64,000 nucleotides of DNA from Anabaena subtropica FACHB-260 (GTDB lineage Bacteria > Cyanobacteriota > Cyanobacteriia > Cyanobacteriales > Nostocaceae): positions 1 to 64,000 of the forward strand of contig NZ_JACJRF010000015.1 in the NCBI RefSeq assembly GCF_014697105.1. The letters are read 5' to 3'. The notes under the pieces are model-generated. The model was not told the DNA's origin. It searched no databases and saw only the letters and a list, made by a program, of their open reading frames with translations. Position numbers and translations under genes: made by a program. The stretch's first letter is position 1, and each line of letters starts with the position of its first letter. Shown piece after piece: positions 8,674 through 17,917 of this stretch.

Positions 8674-8865
8674 CTACCTCCACTGATAATCATTAATAAT
8701 TTGAAAGAAAAGCATAACTGAAAATATCTTTTTTATAAAAACCTCATCCACAAAAGGATAGAGTTTTGTTAATGGCCAGTTAGCAACAAAATATTTTAAT
8801 ATCACCCACAAAGAAATTATTAAACCAGGTTCCAAAACGACTGACACAAGTACCACAATAAACAC
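8674..8865 (-). CDS. Possible small hydrophobic protein (doubtful)
   Basis: A 63-aa GTG-started ORF rich in hydrophobic residues with two possible membrane helices (about 1-28 and 45-57). In favour: it ends 3 nt before the DUF2267 start, which could mean coupling. Against: no ribosome site, AT-rich sequence that gives hydrophobic codons by chance, and no family I recognise. It may just be part of the promoter region of the DUF2267 gene. Confidence 0.25.
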   Translation of the reverse strand: MFIVVLVSVVLEPGLIISLWVILKYFVANWPLTKLYPFVDEVFIKKIFSVMLFFQIINDYQWR

Positions 8866-9113
8866 AAAAAATAGTTATAAGTCAAAAGTTTTTACTTTAG
8901 TTGATTGTGGTTTGAAAACTCCTAACTCATAACTAACAGATTCAACTACAAATGGCTTGACCTTGATTTGATACTTTTTAGATTAGGTGGAAATAGCTGG
9001 TTTTACTTCGTTCCCAAGAAATAGATCCTTTTATTTCTAAAGTTGTACATCTTATGCAGTACAACTTAATGAAAATAAAAAGCTATTGTGAGAATATAGA
9101 AATGGTTAGTATT

Positions 9114-9515
9114 ATGGCAGAAAAAACTAATAATCAAGAAATTAATTCTGAAGATTTGCCACAGGAAATTACTGAATCCTATGGCACTGGTGTCAAAGAC
9201 TTACCAGGATACAACATTGGTGGACGTGTATTACAAGACAGAAGACGTGAATATACAGAAACTAGTCCCGAACTTACAGGTGGCGATGTTGATGCTTATT
9301 GGCAAGATGCGGATGCAGTAGGAGACGAAGCTGTTGGTGGTACTGCTCCAACACCAGATCAGAATGTGACTGAAGAAATAGAAGCAGCCGTGGGGTTGGA
9401 AATGCACGATAAAGCCTTTCTCCGCACCAATGAGATTTTAGAACAGCGTGATGATAGACGCTGGGAATTAGATCCCAAGTCTTCTGAAGATTATGAAGAA
9501 CGGGGAGATAAGTAG
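9114..9515 (+). CDS. DUF6335-like small acidic protein
   Basis: About 133 aa from the chosen ATG at 9114 (MAEKTNNQ). The frame stays open upstream to 9054, but the extra 20 residues look unlike the conserved part. The protein is very acidic and probably soluble, with a GGDVDAYWQDADAVGDEAVGG-type core (about residues 60-80) followed by TPDQNVTEEI and an acidic tail. I recall this core from cyanobacterial DUF6335 proteins; function unknown. It is divergent from the DUF2267/DJ-1 unit, so both may share a regulatory region at 8866-9050. Confidence 0.8.
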   Translation: MAEKTNNQEINSEDLPQEITESYGTGVKDLPGYNIGGRVLQDRRREYTETSPELTGGDVDAYWQDADAVGDEAVGGTAPTPDQNVTEEIEAAVGLEMHDKAFLRTNEILEQRDDRRWELDPKSSEDYEERGDK

Positions 9516-9549
9516 AATGGCAAATCACTGAAGAGGTAGGAAGCAGAAA

Positions 9550-9580
9550 GCAGGAAGCATTGCCTCTGCTCCCTGCTCCC
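9550..9580 (+). terminator. Possible 3' hairpin after the DUF6335-like gene
   Basis: GCAGGAAGCA (9550-9559) and TGCTCCCTGC (9567-9576) form a 10-bp stem with one mismatch, 34 nt after the stop codon. There is no good T-run after it, so it may be a 3' stabilising hairpin or a repeat remnant instead of a terminator. Confidence 0.35.
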
Positions 9581-9739
9581 TTGCTAATTACCCCACCAAA
9601 TTATGTAGATGGGGTAGTGAATGCGTGTATGGCTTTGGTCTGGATTGTACAATTCTCTTAGTAACATTAATAGGTTTAAGCCTCATCTGTGGCCAACTTT
9701 ATCCACGGGGGCAATGTAATTAGGAGAATCACAATACTC

Positions 9740-10222
9740 ATGACGCTCGATAAACCCTCTCAACAAGGTGCAAATTCCACAGAATGTGCAGCCAATGTCA
9801 TGGAAACTGTACCGTTAGTGATGCGGTTTATTCGATCGGAAATGCGGGCCCATAAAGCAGCTTTTTTGTCAATACCACAATTGCGATCGCTAGCATATCT
9901 CAATCGCTACCCTGGAGCTTCATTATCTGACCTAGCCGAGCATTTAGGTGTCACTTCAGCCACAGCATCAGCCACAATCGAACGGCTAGTACAACGCGAT
10001 TTAGTACAACGTATTCACCATCCCCAAGAGCGAAGACGTATCGTCCTCACTCTCACTGAAGAGGGGAAATCTATTTTGCAGCAATCCTTAGATCAAACGC
10101 GCACTCAAATCGCCGACCTTTTAAAAGGTCTGACAGCCGAGGAAATTTCCTCTGTTGAGAAAGGATTAGCCTTACTCAAAAATATTTTTGAGCAAACAGA
10201 GTTCAATCCCCATAAGCGCTGA
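9740..10222 (+). CDS. MarR-family transcriptional regulator
   Basis: About 160 aa from the ATG at 9740; the frame extends upstream to a GTG at 9689, but the AGGAG at 9722-9726 fits the later start better. It has the MarR winged-helix layout: helix SIPQLRSLAYLNRYPG, HTH LSDLAEHLGVTSATASATIERLV, wing RDLVQRIHHPQERRRIVLTLTEEG, then a C-terminal dimerisation helix. Proteins of this family usually repress neighbouring or divergent genes and are relieved by phenolic or oxidant ligands. The target is not evident. It is convergent with the 10299-10601 gene. Confidence 0.9.
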   Translation: MTLDKPSQQGANSTECAANVMETVPLVMRFIRSEMRAHKAAFLSIPQLRSLAYLNRYPGASLSDLAEHLGVTSATASATIERLVQRDLVQRIHHPQERRRIVLTLTEEGKSILQQSLDQTRTQIADLLKGLTAEEISSVEKGLALLKNIFEQTEFNPHKR

Positions 10223-10298
10223 GGTTGATTGTAGTGAATGTTTTTCTGGTAGAGTGACTATAAATTGGCGATCGCTTCTGATCCTGCGCCTCGCTCAA

Positions 10299-10601
10299 TT
10301 ACGATGAACACTTATCCAAACATGGATCTGTAGCATTTTGCAAAACTTGGGGAGGTTCATCTAGATTCTGAACTTCTCCGTTCATTTCTTTCAACCATTT
10401 CTGAATGCGTTTTCTCTGTAATTCGCAGACTTTCACACTTGCTACTGTTAATGCTTGGCGGGGAAAAATTTCTCTCAAATCAGCCAACATATCAGCACAA
10501 ACACAAGCTTCTAAACATTCTGTAATATAAGCCATAGAATCTAAACACAACCATTCCTGATTCGCCTCTAGCTTACAGATGTTGAGCTTTATGGTTTTCA
10601 T
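10299..10601 (-). CDS. Hypothetical protein, cysteine-containing, 100 aa
   Basis: A small soluble-looking protein that I do not recognise. It has seven cysteines (C9, C19, C29, C33, C35, C59 and C94 or nearby, plus one near the end), among them a C-L-E-A-C-V-C cluster that might bind metal or be redox active. A helical LQRKRIQKWLKEMNGEVQ segment follows. The ATG lacks a clear ribosome site. The codon pattern and length suggest a real gene, but the evidence is modest. It lies between the convergent MarR gene and the bidirectional hairpin after hglT. Confidence 0.65.
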   Translation of the reverse strand: MKTIKLNICKLEANQEWLCLDSMAYITECLEACVCADMLADLREIFPRQALTVASVKVCELQRKRIQKWLKEMNGEVQNLDEPPQVLQNATDPCLDKCSS

Positions 10602-10733
10602 AAGAATAGGTTATTTTATATACCCGCATTTGCCTAACTATTTTAGTGTATTTTAGAACAACTTTTTCAAAAATTCACCAACTTTAATGTGCGTCTCCTT
10701 TGGAGAATCACAGAACTTTATTGAAAGCGGCGG

Positions 10734-10763
10734 AAAACCCCAACTAAAAAGAGTTGGGGTTTT
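10734..10763. terminator. Bidirectional terminator downstream of hglT
   Basis: A perfect 12-bp stem (10734-10745 AAAACCCCAACT with 10752-10763) and a 6-nt loop, with A's before and T's after, so it can work on both strands. It lies 29 nt past the stop of hglT and most likely ends the minus-strand hgd-hglT transcript. Confidence 0.88.
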
Positions 10764-10792
10764 TTCTCTCCGTTGCTTAATCAGTAACTTTT

Positions 10793-12058
10793 TTAAACAG
10801 GCGTTGCTTCTTGCTTGTTAGATGATTGCACTAACTCAAAAAGTCTGCTTTCAAACCTTTCCATACAAGCTGACCAATCATAGCCCAGTATAGAAGGACG
10901 TGCTTCTTCACTCATGGCAGCTTTGAGTTCAGGGTTTTCCAAAATAGCAATTACCTTTTGCGCAAAATCTTTTGGATTGTTAGGTTCTGCCAAAAAGCCG
11001 TTACGACCAGGGAATACTTGTTCTGATGTTGACGGTGCTAATGCGGCAACTACGGGAGTACCGGAAGCTAGAGCTTCGTTTGTTGTTGTGCAGAAATTCT
11101 CTGTTACTGAGGGATTCACGAATATATCGGCGCGAGCAAACCAACCTAAAAGTTCTGTACCGTGAGACTCGCCCCACACAGTGATACCAGAGACAAACTT
11201 TTGAGCGCGTCTACGGATTTCTTCATCTAGAGGGCCGCTACCAACAATTACCAAATGCACATCAGGAATTTTGGCAGCAATCAGGGGATACATATCTATC
11301 AGTTGAGTGACATTCTTTTCTGCGGTGACACGTCCTACAAATAACAGAGTTGGTCTATCGTCGTTAGGAATCGGATTGTGAGTAATGTTGCGGGGATGGA
11401 ATTTTTCACAATCAATCCCTTGATAAGGTAGATATTCACTACGTTGACATTTTAATTTCTGGTACTTCGCCAATTGTTCTCGTGAAGAAAACACATTCAG
11501 ATCATACTCTTCACTAAACTGCTTCACTAAAAGTGGAACAAGAGGACGCACCAAACTAAAGAAGATATCGCCAAAGTAATATTTAATATAGGCAACAATG
11601 TCTGTATGAAAGACAGAGATGATGGGGGTTTGAGTAAACTTGGCGTATTCCACACCTACAGGACGACCATAACCTTGCAACAAAGCTGAGTATAAACCTC
11701 GCATTTGTGCTGCTTCTTCCACTACGATAATGTCTGGTTGAAAGTCTGCAAGTAACTGACTATCACTCCAATGGCGATAGTTCAAAGGTTGGGGAAGAGA
11801 TTTATAAAATATTAGTGGCTGTGTAGGAAAGGCGTAGGAAGAGAAATTCGGGAAAGGAGTTAATTCATCTAGTCCCGCCATAGGACGCTTCCCAACATTT
11901 TTAGGAAACTGTTCGTTGATTTGGGGATGGACGAGTAAAACTTCATGCCCTTGTTTTAACAACCAGTGAACTCTCTGATGTACCGCAACTGATACTCCAG
12001 TTAAGAAAGGGGCGTACAATCCGCTAAACAGCGCAATGCGAAGCTTTGGTTTTTGCAT
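10793..12058 (-). CDS. hglT: Heterocyst glycolipid glycosyltransferase HglT (GT4 family)
   Basis: A 421-aa GT-B fold glycosyltransferase of family GT4. The N-terminal domain starts LRIALFSGLYAPFLTGVSVAV. The C-terminal domain shows LLFVGRVTAEKN (about 235-246) and the E-x7-E type motif in TENFCTTTNEALASGTPVV (about 320-338). In Anabaena PCC 7120 the corresponding gene (all5341) is known to add the sugar to the heterocyst glycolipid aglycone. Assignment rests on sequence type and on the shared gene neighbourhood (hgdB-hgdC-hgdA and two GT2 genes upstream, the hgl synthase nearby). It is last in a seven-gene minus-strand series ending at a strong terminator. Confidence 0.85.
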   Translation of the reverse strand: MQKPKLRIALFSGLYAPFLTGVSVAVHQRVHWLLKQGHEVLLVHPQINEQFPKNVGKRPMAGLDELTPFPNFSSYAFPTQPLIFYKSLPQPLNYRHWSDSQLLADFQPDIIVVEEAAQMRGLYSALLQGYGRPVGVEYAKFTQTPIISVFHTDIVAYIKYYFGDIFFSLVRPLVPLLVKQFSEEYDLNVFSSREQLAKYQKLKCQRSEYLPYQGIDCEKFHPRNITHNPIPNDDRPTLLFVGRVTAEKNVTQLIDMYPLIAAKIPDVHLVIVGSGPLDEEIRRRAQKFVSGITVWGESHGTELLGWFARADIFVNPSVTENFCTTTNEALASGTPVVAALAPSTSEQVFPGRNGFLAEPNNPKDFAQKVIAILENPELKAAMSEEARPSILGYDWSACMERFESRLFELVQSSNKQEATPV

Positions 12059-12174
12059 ATTTTTAGTAAATTTGTGTATTTCTTAGAGAAAATTGGTATT
12101 TGAAAGCGCCCTATTGGTTATTTCTTCCCCACACCCATTTCTGTAGTTCCTTCACAAGAAGATTTTGCGATTTC

Positions 12175-12207
12175 TACGAGACGCTACGCGAACACGCCGC
12201 GTGTCGG
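12175..12207. repeat. GC-rich short repeat related to the 6900 block
   Basis: TACGAGACGCTACGCGAACA followed by CGCCGCGTGTCGG, located in the short gap before hglT. It shares ACGCTACGCG with the palindrome at 6915-6936. This looks like a fragment of a dispersed intergenic repeat. Confidence 0.5.
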
Positions 12208-12218
12208 ACAACGCCTGT

Positions 12219-13448
12219 TTACTCCAATGGCTGATAAGGACGATAATCAACTAGGCGAATATTCCCCGATTCATTAACTTCGTAGCTGACACCACGCCAA
12301 TTGACTGTTTGCATCCGCAAAGAGGCTATCATCGCCCACCCATAAATCCAGTGTGTTAGCGGTATTCCTATCACCATCCTCAAGATAAGAGGTGCTGACA
12401 ATTGGGTAATCGGTTTACCTTGTGAACGGATGATTGGTTGTACACCCAACTCTAAAAACAGCATCAGCATAGCTAATGCCAATATATAAATGACATACCA
12501 ACTCAAAGCAAAAGTAGCTGTATCCCCTTGTCCACTTAAAAAGGCAATAAACCACACCACAATTAAGAGTTGAGATAGTCCTATGGTTAAAACAGCTTCA
12601 CCTACTACCGCCCACCAATGGGGATGATAAAGTCGGGAGGAAAGTAGTTGGCGCTGGAACCAGTATCTTAAACTTGGTAAATTACACTCCTCTTGATTGA
12701 GCATTATCAGAGAAGGTACAAACTGCACCCGGAGGTTATATTTAGCCAATACACGGCGTATCATTGTATCTTCTCTCAGGGCTTCTCCCCACTTCTCTAA
12801 CAGTCCGGTTTGGTGCAGCACTTCCCTTTTTATTGCCAAAGTTCCGCCCCAAGGAATCCCATATAGGTACATCTGCACAATTGCGGTAACATTCCCGATG
12901 TACCTCACTAAAGTACCCCAATAAGTTCCTGTGGATACATACCAGCAATTACCAGTAGTTGCACCTACTGTGGGATGAGACAGAGGGCTGACTAATTCTC
13001 GTAACCAATTGGGATGAACAATAGTATCAGCATCGACTAAAGCAATTACCTTATAAGAGTCATCTAATTCTGAGACAGCTTGCAATAAGGAACTGCATTT
13101 GAGACTACAACTTTGGCGTACAGTCCGCAAATGATTAATTTGGAAATTATTTGCGTTTATTTGCTTGATGATATCGTTAACAACTTGCCAAGCTGGGTCT
13201 TGTTCACTATCGACAATTAGCTTTAGATCATATCGTGGATAGTTTTGCTGAAGAAGCGATCGCAAACAATCAGCTAAAAACGGATATACTCCCCGTAAGC
13301 ACAAGACTACTGCTGTTTTAGGTAATTGCTCATCAGGTAGATTTTTTGAGCGTGTATTCAAACCCCACCAAAATCGTAATACTGAATACACTTGCACAAC
13401 TAACCAAATCACCAATAACTTAGATATTAAGATCGCCAATTCATCCAT
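12219..13448 (-). CDS. Family 2 membrane glycosyltransferase, copy 1
   Basis: About 409 aa from the ATG at 13446-13448, chosen because a GAGGT site lies just upstream and because the N-terminus (MDELAILISK) then matches its neighbour (MKELAIFLSK). The frame stays open to 13505. It is a GT2 processive-type enzyme: N-terminal membrane helix, AVVLCLRGVYPFL, metal-binding ALVDADTIVHPNWL, a GTTGNCWYV region, acceptor ED in ALREDTMIRRVL, and QRQLL in place of Q-x-x-RW, then about three C-terminal membrane helices. It corresponds in position to all5342/all5343 of Anabaena PCC 7120. Its role in the heterocyst envelope is inferred from context. Confidence 0.88.
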   Translation of the reverse strand: MDELAILISKLLVIWLVVQVYSVLRFWWGLNTRSKNLPDEQLPKTAVVLCLRGVYPFLADCLRSLLQQNYPRYDLKLIVDSEQDPAWQVVNDIIKQINANNFQINHLRTVRQSCSLKCSSLLQAVSELDDSYKVIALVDADTIVHPNWLRELVSPLSHPTVGATTGNCWYVSTGTYWGTLVRYIGNVTAIVQMYLYGIPWGGTLAIKREVLHQTGLLEKWGEALREDTMIRRVLAKYNLRVQFVPSLIMLNQEECNLPSLRYWFQRQLLSSRLYHPHWWAVVGEAVLTIGLSQLLIVVWFIAFLSGQGDTATFALSWYVIYILALAMLMLFLELGVQPIIRSQGKPITQLSAPLILRMVIGIPLTHWIYGWAMIASLRMQTVNWRGVSYEVNESGNIRLVDYRPYQPLE

Positions 13449-13534
13449 TAATGGATTACCTCTATGTATTAATCGGCGGTTAATAATTAGTAGAAACGTT
13501 GCCATGCAACGCCTCTACCGCAATGCAACATCCC

Positions 13535-14794
13535 TCACAGGGATATTTTGCTATCAATAGGTTGATCTAAGGAATCATAAGCATGGTACTCAACTAGGCG
13601 GATATTCTCAGGGCTGTAAATTCGATAAATAATGCCCCGCCATTTAACTGTTGATATCCACAAAGAAGATAGCATTGCTAACCCATAAACCCATTGTGTT
13701 AAGGGAATTGCCAGTAACATTTTCCCCACCCTAGCAATTGATAACTGTGTCCCTGGCTGACCTTGAGCGCAAATTACTGGTTGTAGTCCTATCTCCATCA
13801 CCAGCATCAGTAAGAGCAATCCCAGAGTATAAATGCTGTAGGAATTGAACAATAAAGCTGCTACATCCCATTGAGCATCACCCAAGGACAACAGAAATAC
13901 AATAATGGCTAAACTTGGGAACAAAATACTAGAAACAGCTTCACTAACTATAGCCAGCCACCGGGGATGATAGAGCCGAGAATAAAGCAGGAAACGCTGG
14001 AGATATTCGATGATACCCAGTAAATCACACTCCTCACGATTGACCATAATCAGTGAAGGCACAAATTTAACTCGCAATCCATGTTTCCTTAACACATTGT
14101 GCATCATCAAATCTTCGCCGAAAGCTTGCGCCCACTGTTCCAGTAGTCCTGTTTGGCGCAACACTTCTGTTTTCACAGCTAAAGTCCCACCCCAGGGAAT
14201 ACCAAATAGGTACATCTGCACAACTGTAGCGATATTACCGGTGTAGCGTACCAAAGAACCCCAATATTTACCCGTGGGAATATACCAACGATTACCTGTT
14301 GTCACCCCAACTTTGGGATTATTCAGAGGACTAACTAATTCCCGCAACCAGTGAGGATGAACGATTGTATCTGCATCTACTAAAGCAACTACTTGATAAG
14401 AATCATCTAAATCAGAAATAGCTTGAATTAGAGAACTGCATTTGAGACTACAATTGTGGCGGATAATTCTCAAATGATCGATTTGAGCGTTAGTAGCTCC
14501 TAATCTATTGATGGTATCACTAGTAATCTGCCAAGCTGGGTCATCTTGACTATCAACAACTACCTTGAGACTGTAATTTGGGTAATTCTGCTGTAATAAC
14601 GCTTCTAAACAGTTGTGTAAAAAAGGGTCAGCCCCCCGTAAGCAAAGAACTATCGCCGTTTTAGGTAACTGGTCATCAGGTAAATTCTGAGAACGCCATG
14701 TCCGCACATACAACAAAAAGATGAATGAGAGACACATCTGAATAACTAACCACCCCAGCAAAGACTTAGACAAGAAAATTGCCAACTCTTTCAT
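13535..14794 (-). CDS. Family 2 membrane glycosyltransferase, copy 2
   Basis: A 419-aa protein starting at ATG 14792-14794; a GTG one codon earlier is possible. It is a clear paralogue of the gene at 12219-13448: AIVLCLRGADPFL, VALVDADTIVHPHWL, GVTTGNRWY, FGEDLMMHNVL and C-terminal membrane helices align throughout. Tandem duplication is therefore likely. The acceptor motif reads FLLYSRLYHP and lacks a good Q-x-x-RW, as in its sister. Both lie between hgdA and hglT on one strand with short gaps, so co-expression during heterocyst maturation is expected. The sugar and acceptor are unknown. Confidence 0.88.
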   Translation of the reverse strand: MKELAIFLSKSLLGWLVIQMCLSFIFLLYVRTWRSQNLPDDQLPKTAIVLCLRGADPFLHNCLEALLQQNYPNYSLKVVVDSQDDPAWQITSDTINRLGATNAQIDHLRIIRHNCSLKCSSLIQAISDLDDSYQVVALVDADTIVHPHWLRELVSPLNNPKVGVTTGNRWYIPTGKYWGSLVRYTGNIATVVQMYLFGIPWGGTLAVKTEVLRQTGLLEQWAQAFGEDLMMHNVLRKHGLRVKFVPSLIMVNREECDLLGIIEYLQRFLLYSRLYHPRWLAIVSEAVSSILFPSLAIIVFLLSLGDAQWDVAALLFNSYSIYTLGLLLLMLVMEIGLQPVICAQGQPGTQLSIARVGKMLLAIPLTQWVYGLAMLSSLWISTVKWRGIIYRIYSPENIRLVEYHAYDSLDQPIDSKISL

Positions 14795-14911
14795 CACATC
14801 TATGTCTCCGGCAAATTTTGCCTTGCTTGTGTAATGGTCTATTGTTTAGGGATGTGGGGGATGTGGTATTCTTTCCCATCTTCCCCAAGTCCCTATCTCT
14901 CCTCACTCCAT

Positions 14912-15379
14912 TTATCTATCAAGTGAGTATTTGATAGAAATATTCACAGTGGTGTTTTTTGAGACTGAAAAACTTGACTTGCTAAATGCTGGTGTACCTG
15001 TTTGGATGGAGACAGTGGGATTATTAGAAATACCAAAGCCTTCTTTCGGAATACCAAAGAAGTTTGTATCTAGCTTGCGATTACCATTTTCATCATGAAC
15101 GATCGCCACAGCATATTTACCTGCTGGTAAGCCGTAGAAACTCTTGCTTACAGTCTTACCAGTAATTTTTGTACAGCCACTTTGAATTTCACTGGTGTCA
15201 CTCATGGGAAATCCTTCTTCACTGGCGTAAACCCGGAAGCAAATTTCACCTTTTTGATGACGTATACCGTTGACGTTAACAGTTAATTTAGTTGGAGTTT
15301 CTGCGTTTACGCCTGTCAGAGAGCCTAAACTTAATAGGGTAGCTAATAGGAAATAACGCAAATGGGAAATTTTTAACAT
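14912..15379 (-). CDS. DUF2141 secreted protein
   Basis: A 155-aa protein with a classic signal peptide (hydrophobic stretch about 9-24, cleavage near VNAET). A DUF2141 domain follows, recognisable from LPAGKYAVAIVHDENGNRKL and DTNFFGIPKEGFGISNN (about residues 82-118). The acidic loop DENGNRKLD resembles a calcium-binding loop. Family function is unknown; members are often periplasmic. It is the fourth gene in the hgd-hglT series, 90 nt after hgdA, so an envelope role in heterocysts is a reasonable guess but not shown. Confidence 0.88.
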   Translation of the reverse strand: MLKISHLRYFLLATLLSLGSLTGVNAETPTKLTVNVNGIRHQKGEICFRVYASEEGFPMSDTSEIQSGCTKITGKTVSKSFYGLPAGKYAVAIVHDENGNRKLDTNFFGIPKEGFGISNNPTVSIQTGTPAFSKSSFSVSKNTTVNISIKYSLDR

Positions 15380-15469
15380 GATTGCTATTCCTCTAATTAT
15401 TTGAGATGGTTAATTGTTGAGTTACGAAAAATGAAGTTTCCAGATATAAGCAAAACCGAATCTTCACTT

Positions 15470-16471
15470 TTATTTAACTAATTTTTGCAGGTCAGTGTTT
15501 TGCAACCATGCTTTTGTCTGACGTAAGCCTTCTTCGAGGTCAATTTTTGGCTTGTAATCTAGTAAAGTTTGGGCTTTAGCAATAGAATAAGCATGAGGAC
15601 GAGTCATAAAATCTACCGACTCTGGAAGGATATCGGCTTTTTTGCGAAATAGTTTCTGTCCCTGATTTCGCAATTTCAAAAACAATTTCATTTCATCTTT
15701 TGGAATAGACATAGGAGCAGATGAACCTTCCATCGCCGCTAGGCGCATGAAGTATTCTTTCCAAGAAGTTTCTTCTCCATCGGTGATATTAAAGATTTCA
15801 CCATAAGCATCTTTTTCTATTGCTAAAAAGATGGCATCAATTAAGTTATCGATATAAACATGATTGATAACTCCTTGGCCTTCGTTAGCGTAAGCAAACA
15901 ATTTTTGCCGCATCATCAAAATTGGTCGAACTATCCAGGGGATACTTCCTGGCCCGTAAACATCACCGGCGCGAATGATAATTACGCCAAAATCAGGCGG
16001 AGAATTTAGGGGTAAAAGTTCGGCTTCAGCTTCGATTTTGGTTTGACAATAGGGATTGTTATCACCGGAAAGTGTGCCAGATTCGGTAATGCGATCGCTA
16101 TAATTAAACCCATAAACCATGACGCTGGAAAGATGTACAAAGCTTTTCACACCAGCATTTTTGGCAGCTTTAGCCATATTGACTGCGCCAGCCACATTAA
16201 TTTCCCGAAAATTCTTGATGGGGCCTGCTTCTTCGGTCAATTGTGCTGTGTGTAGAACAATGTCTACTCCTTGACAAGCTTTTTGGGCGATCGCTGCATC
16301 AGTTATACTACCAACAATCACTTCCGCACCCAATTGCTGCGCTTTGTCTTTATTGGTAGAACTTTGCAGTCCACGCACTTTCATTCCTTGGGCGATCGCT
16401 AACTCGGCTGCACGCAAACCGATAAATTCATCAATCCCAGTAATCAGCAGAGTTTTATTTTGTAAATCCAT
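15470..16471 (-). CDS. hgdA: HgdA-like NAD-dependent epimerase/dehydratase
   Basis: A 333-aa extended short-chain dehydrogenase. The Rossmann start is TGIDEFIGLRAAELA (residues ~11-25, a variant of TGxxGFIG), with catalytic Ser in VHLSSVMVYG (about 111-120) and a Y-x-x-x-K pair in NPYCQTKIEAE (about 136-146). The family acts on sugars or hydroxysteroid-like alcohols. In Anabaena PCC 7120 the gene at the same place, beside hgdB and hgdC, is called hgdA and is needed for proper glycolipid layer deposition. It is separated from hgdC by 179 nt filled mostly by tandem repeats. The substrate is unknown. Confidence 0.82.
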   Translation of the reverse strand: MDLQNKTLLITGIDEFIGLRAAELAIAQGMKVRGLQSSTNKDKAQQLGAEVIVGSITDAAIAQKACQGVDIVLHTAQLTEEAGPIKNFREINVAGAVNMAKAAKNAGVKSFVHLSSVMVYGFNYSDRITESGTLSGDNNPYCQTKIEAEAELLPLNSPPDFGVIIIRAGDVYGPGSIPWIVRPILMMRQKLFAYANEGQGVINHVYIDNLIDAIFLAIEKDAYGEIFNITDGEETSWKEYFMRLAAMEGSSAPMSIPKDEMKLFLKLRNQGQKLFRKKADILPESVDFMTRPHAYSIAKAQTLLDYKPKIDLEEGLRQTKAWLQNTDLQKLVK

Positions 16472-16520
16472 AATACAGAGTTATTGTTTTACTAAAATTT
16501 CCATTCTTAACCCAGGAGAA

Positions 16521-16643
16521 TAATCACTCCATTACTCATTACTCATTACTCCTTACTCCTTACTCATCACTCATTACTCATTACTCCTTACTCCTTACTC
16601 ATCACTCATTACTCCTTACTCATCACTCATTACTCATCACTAA
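16521..16643. repeat. Heptameric short tandem repeat array (CATTACT-type)
   Basis: About 17 consecutive 7-bp units, mostly CATTACT/CCTTACT/CATCACT, fill the gap between hgdC and hgdA. A longer array of the same unit lies at 49590-49753. The array would be transcribed if hgdBCA is an operon, and its length is a multiple of 7. Confidence 0.9.
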
Positions 16644-16650
16644 CTACGTC

Positions 16651-17829
16651 CTAAAAAATATCTGCTGGGTCGGCGGAACGAAGTTTGTTAATAGCCAACG
16701 CACCAGAAGTAATACACATTAGCACTGCTGAAACAAAGACAATTAAAGCGTTATTTGCCGTCATGACAATTGGTAATTTAGTTGCTGACATGGCAAAATC
16801 ATACAAACCAATTGAAACTATAAATCCTGGAATATAAGCTAATAATGCTAGGATTAAAGCTTGTTGAAATACCACATTCAAGAGATAACTGTTAGGATAT
16901 CCAATTGCTTTTAATGTTGCGTAAGCAATGAATTGAGTGGCAATATTGCTGTAGAGAATTTGATAAACAATCACCACACCTACAACAGAAGCCATTGTGA
17001 GCATGATGTTGAGAATAAAGCCAATTGGTGTTCTAGCAGACCAATATTCTTTTTCAAAATCAATAAAGCCTTGGCGAGTGAAAATCCTCACATCATTAGG
17101 CAAACTGGCTTCTAAATTTGCCACAACATTTTCCTGATTAGCACCTGGTTTCAGGGTGATTATACCAACATCAATTTTCTCGGCTGGACGAGTATTAGGA
17201 TTAATCCGCAGAAAAGTTGAATCGCTGACAATCAAGTTACCATCAACACCAAAAGAGGGGCCTAAACTGAATAAGCCACCTACTCGGACTTTGTAGCCAA
17301 TAGGCGCATCAAAGGGAAAAATTTCAATTGTCTGCTCTGTATCCCCTTTGTCAAAATTGGCAGCTATAGGGCCAAATTCTGGACGGGAATCTCTATCGAA
17401 AAGCATGACATCAGGAATTTTCAGTCTGTCTAAATTTTGATCCAGTTCGGGAATATTCATTACTGGTTGACCAGGGTCAAAACCAATAACATAGATTGAA
17501 TATTTTTCTCCAGTTTCCGGATTTTTTAATTTAGCAAACTGCAAATACATGGGGCTAACTGATTCCACCCCATTAAACCCTAAAGTTTGATACAATCGAG
17601 TCCGAGAAAAACTTTGATTTGATGTCAAAGATTTATATTGTGAACTCACTAAAAACAAGTCACCTTTGAGATTCTGATGTACTGCGGTAGCACTGGAGTA
17701 AAGCGCATCTTGAAAACCAAGCTGCACGAACATCAGCAAGACAATAAAAGCAATGCCAGCTACAGCTATAAGAAAACGGATCTTCTGTTGGACTAGCTGT
17801 AGCCATGCTAAGGGAATTTTAAAATTCAT
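16651..17829 (-). CDS. hgdC: HgdC: DevC-like ABC exporter permease (MacB/FtsX fold)
   Basis: A 392-aa membrane protein of the DevC/MacB type. One N-terminal helix (about 20-38), a large extracytoplasmic domain (about 45-255) and three C-terminal helices (about 270-385) with the FtsX-like pattern YATLKAIGYPNSYLL (about 299-313). In Anabaena PCC 7120 the HgdB-HgdC pair, related to DevB-DevC, is needed to deposit the heterocyst glycolipid layer. No DevA-type ATPase gene is present beside them here, as I recall is also the case in PCC 7120. It follows hgdB by 88 nt, a gap that includes a heptameric repeat. Confidence 0.86.
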   Translation of the reverse strand: MNFKIPLAWLQLVQQKIRFLIAVAGIAFIVLLMFVQLGFQDALYSSATAVHQNLKGDLFLVSSQYKSLTSNQSFSRTRLYQTLGFNGVESVSPMYLQFAKLKNPETGEKYSIYVIGFDPGQPVMNIPELDQNLDRLKIPDVMLFDRDSRPEFGPIAANFDKGDTEQTIEIFPFDAPIGYKVRVGGLFSLGPSFGVDGNLIVSDSTFLRINPNTRPAEKIDVGIITLKPGANQENVVANLEASLPNDVRIFTRQGFIDFEKEYWSARTPIGFILNIMLTMASVVGVVIVYQILYSNIATQFIAYATLKAIGYPNSYLLNVVFQQALILALLAYIPGFIVSIGLYDFAMSATKLPIVMTANNALIVFVSAVLMCITSGALAINKLRSADPADIF

Positions 17830-17844
17830 CTTGATTTTGTTGAT

Positions 17845-17869
17845 TGTTAGTTGTCAGTTGTCAGTTGTT
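17845..17869. repeat. Heptameric short tandem repeat (CAGTTGT)
   Basis: Units of the form TAGTTGT-CAGTTGT-CAGTTGT lie in the hgdB-hgdC gap. A second run of ATGACTA units follows at about 17894-17914. The unit matches that at 5926-5949. Confidence 0.75.
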
Positions 17870-17917
17870 ATTTGTACACGTTGAAACTAATAACCAATGA
17901 CTAATGACTAATGACCA

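Noticed and set aside
16933-17115. Short plus-strand ORF opposite hgdC
   Set aside because: Antisense to conserved membrane protein coding sequence with no signals of its own.
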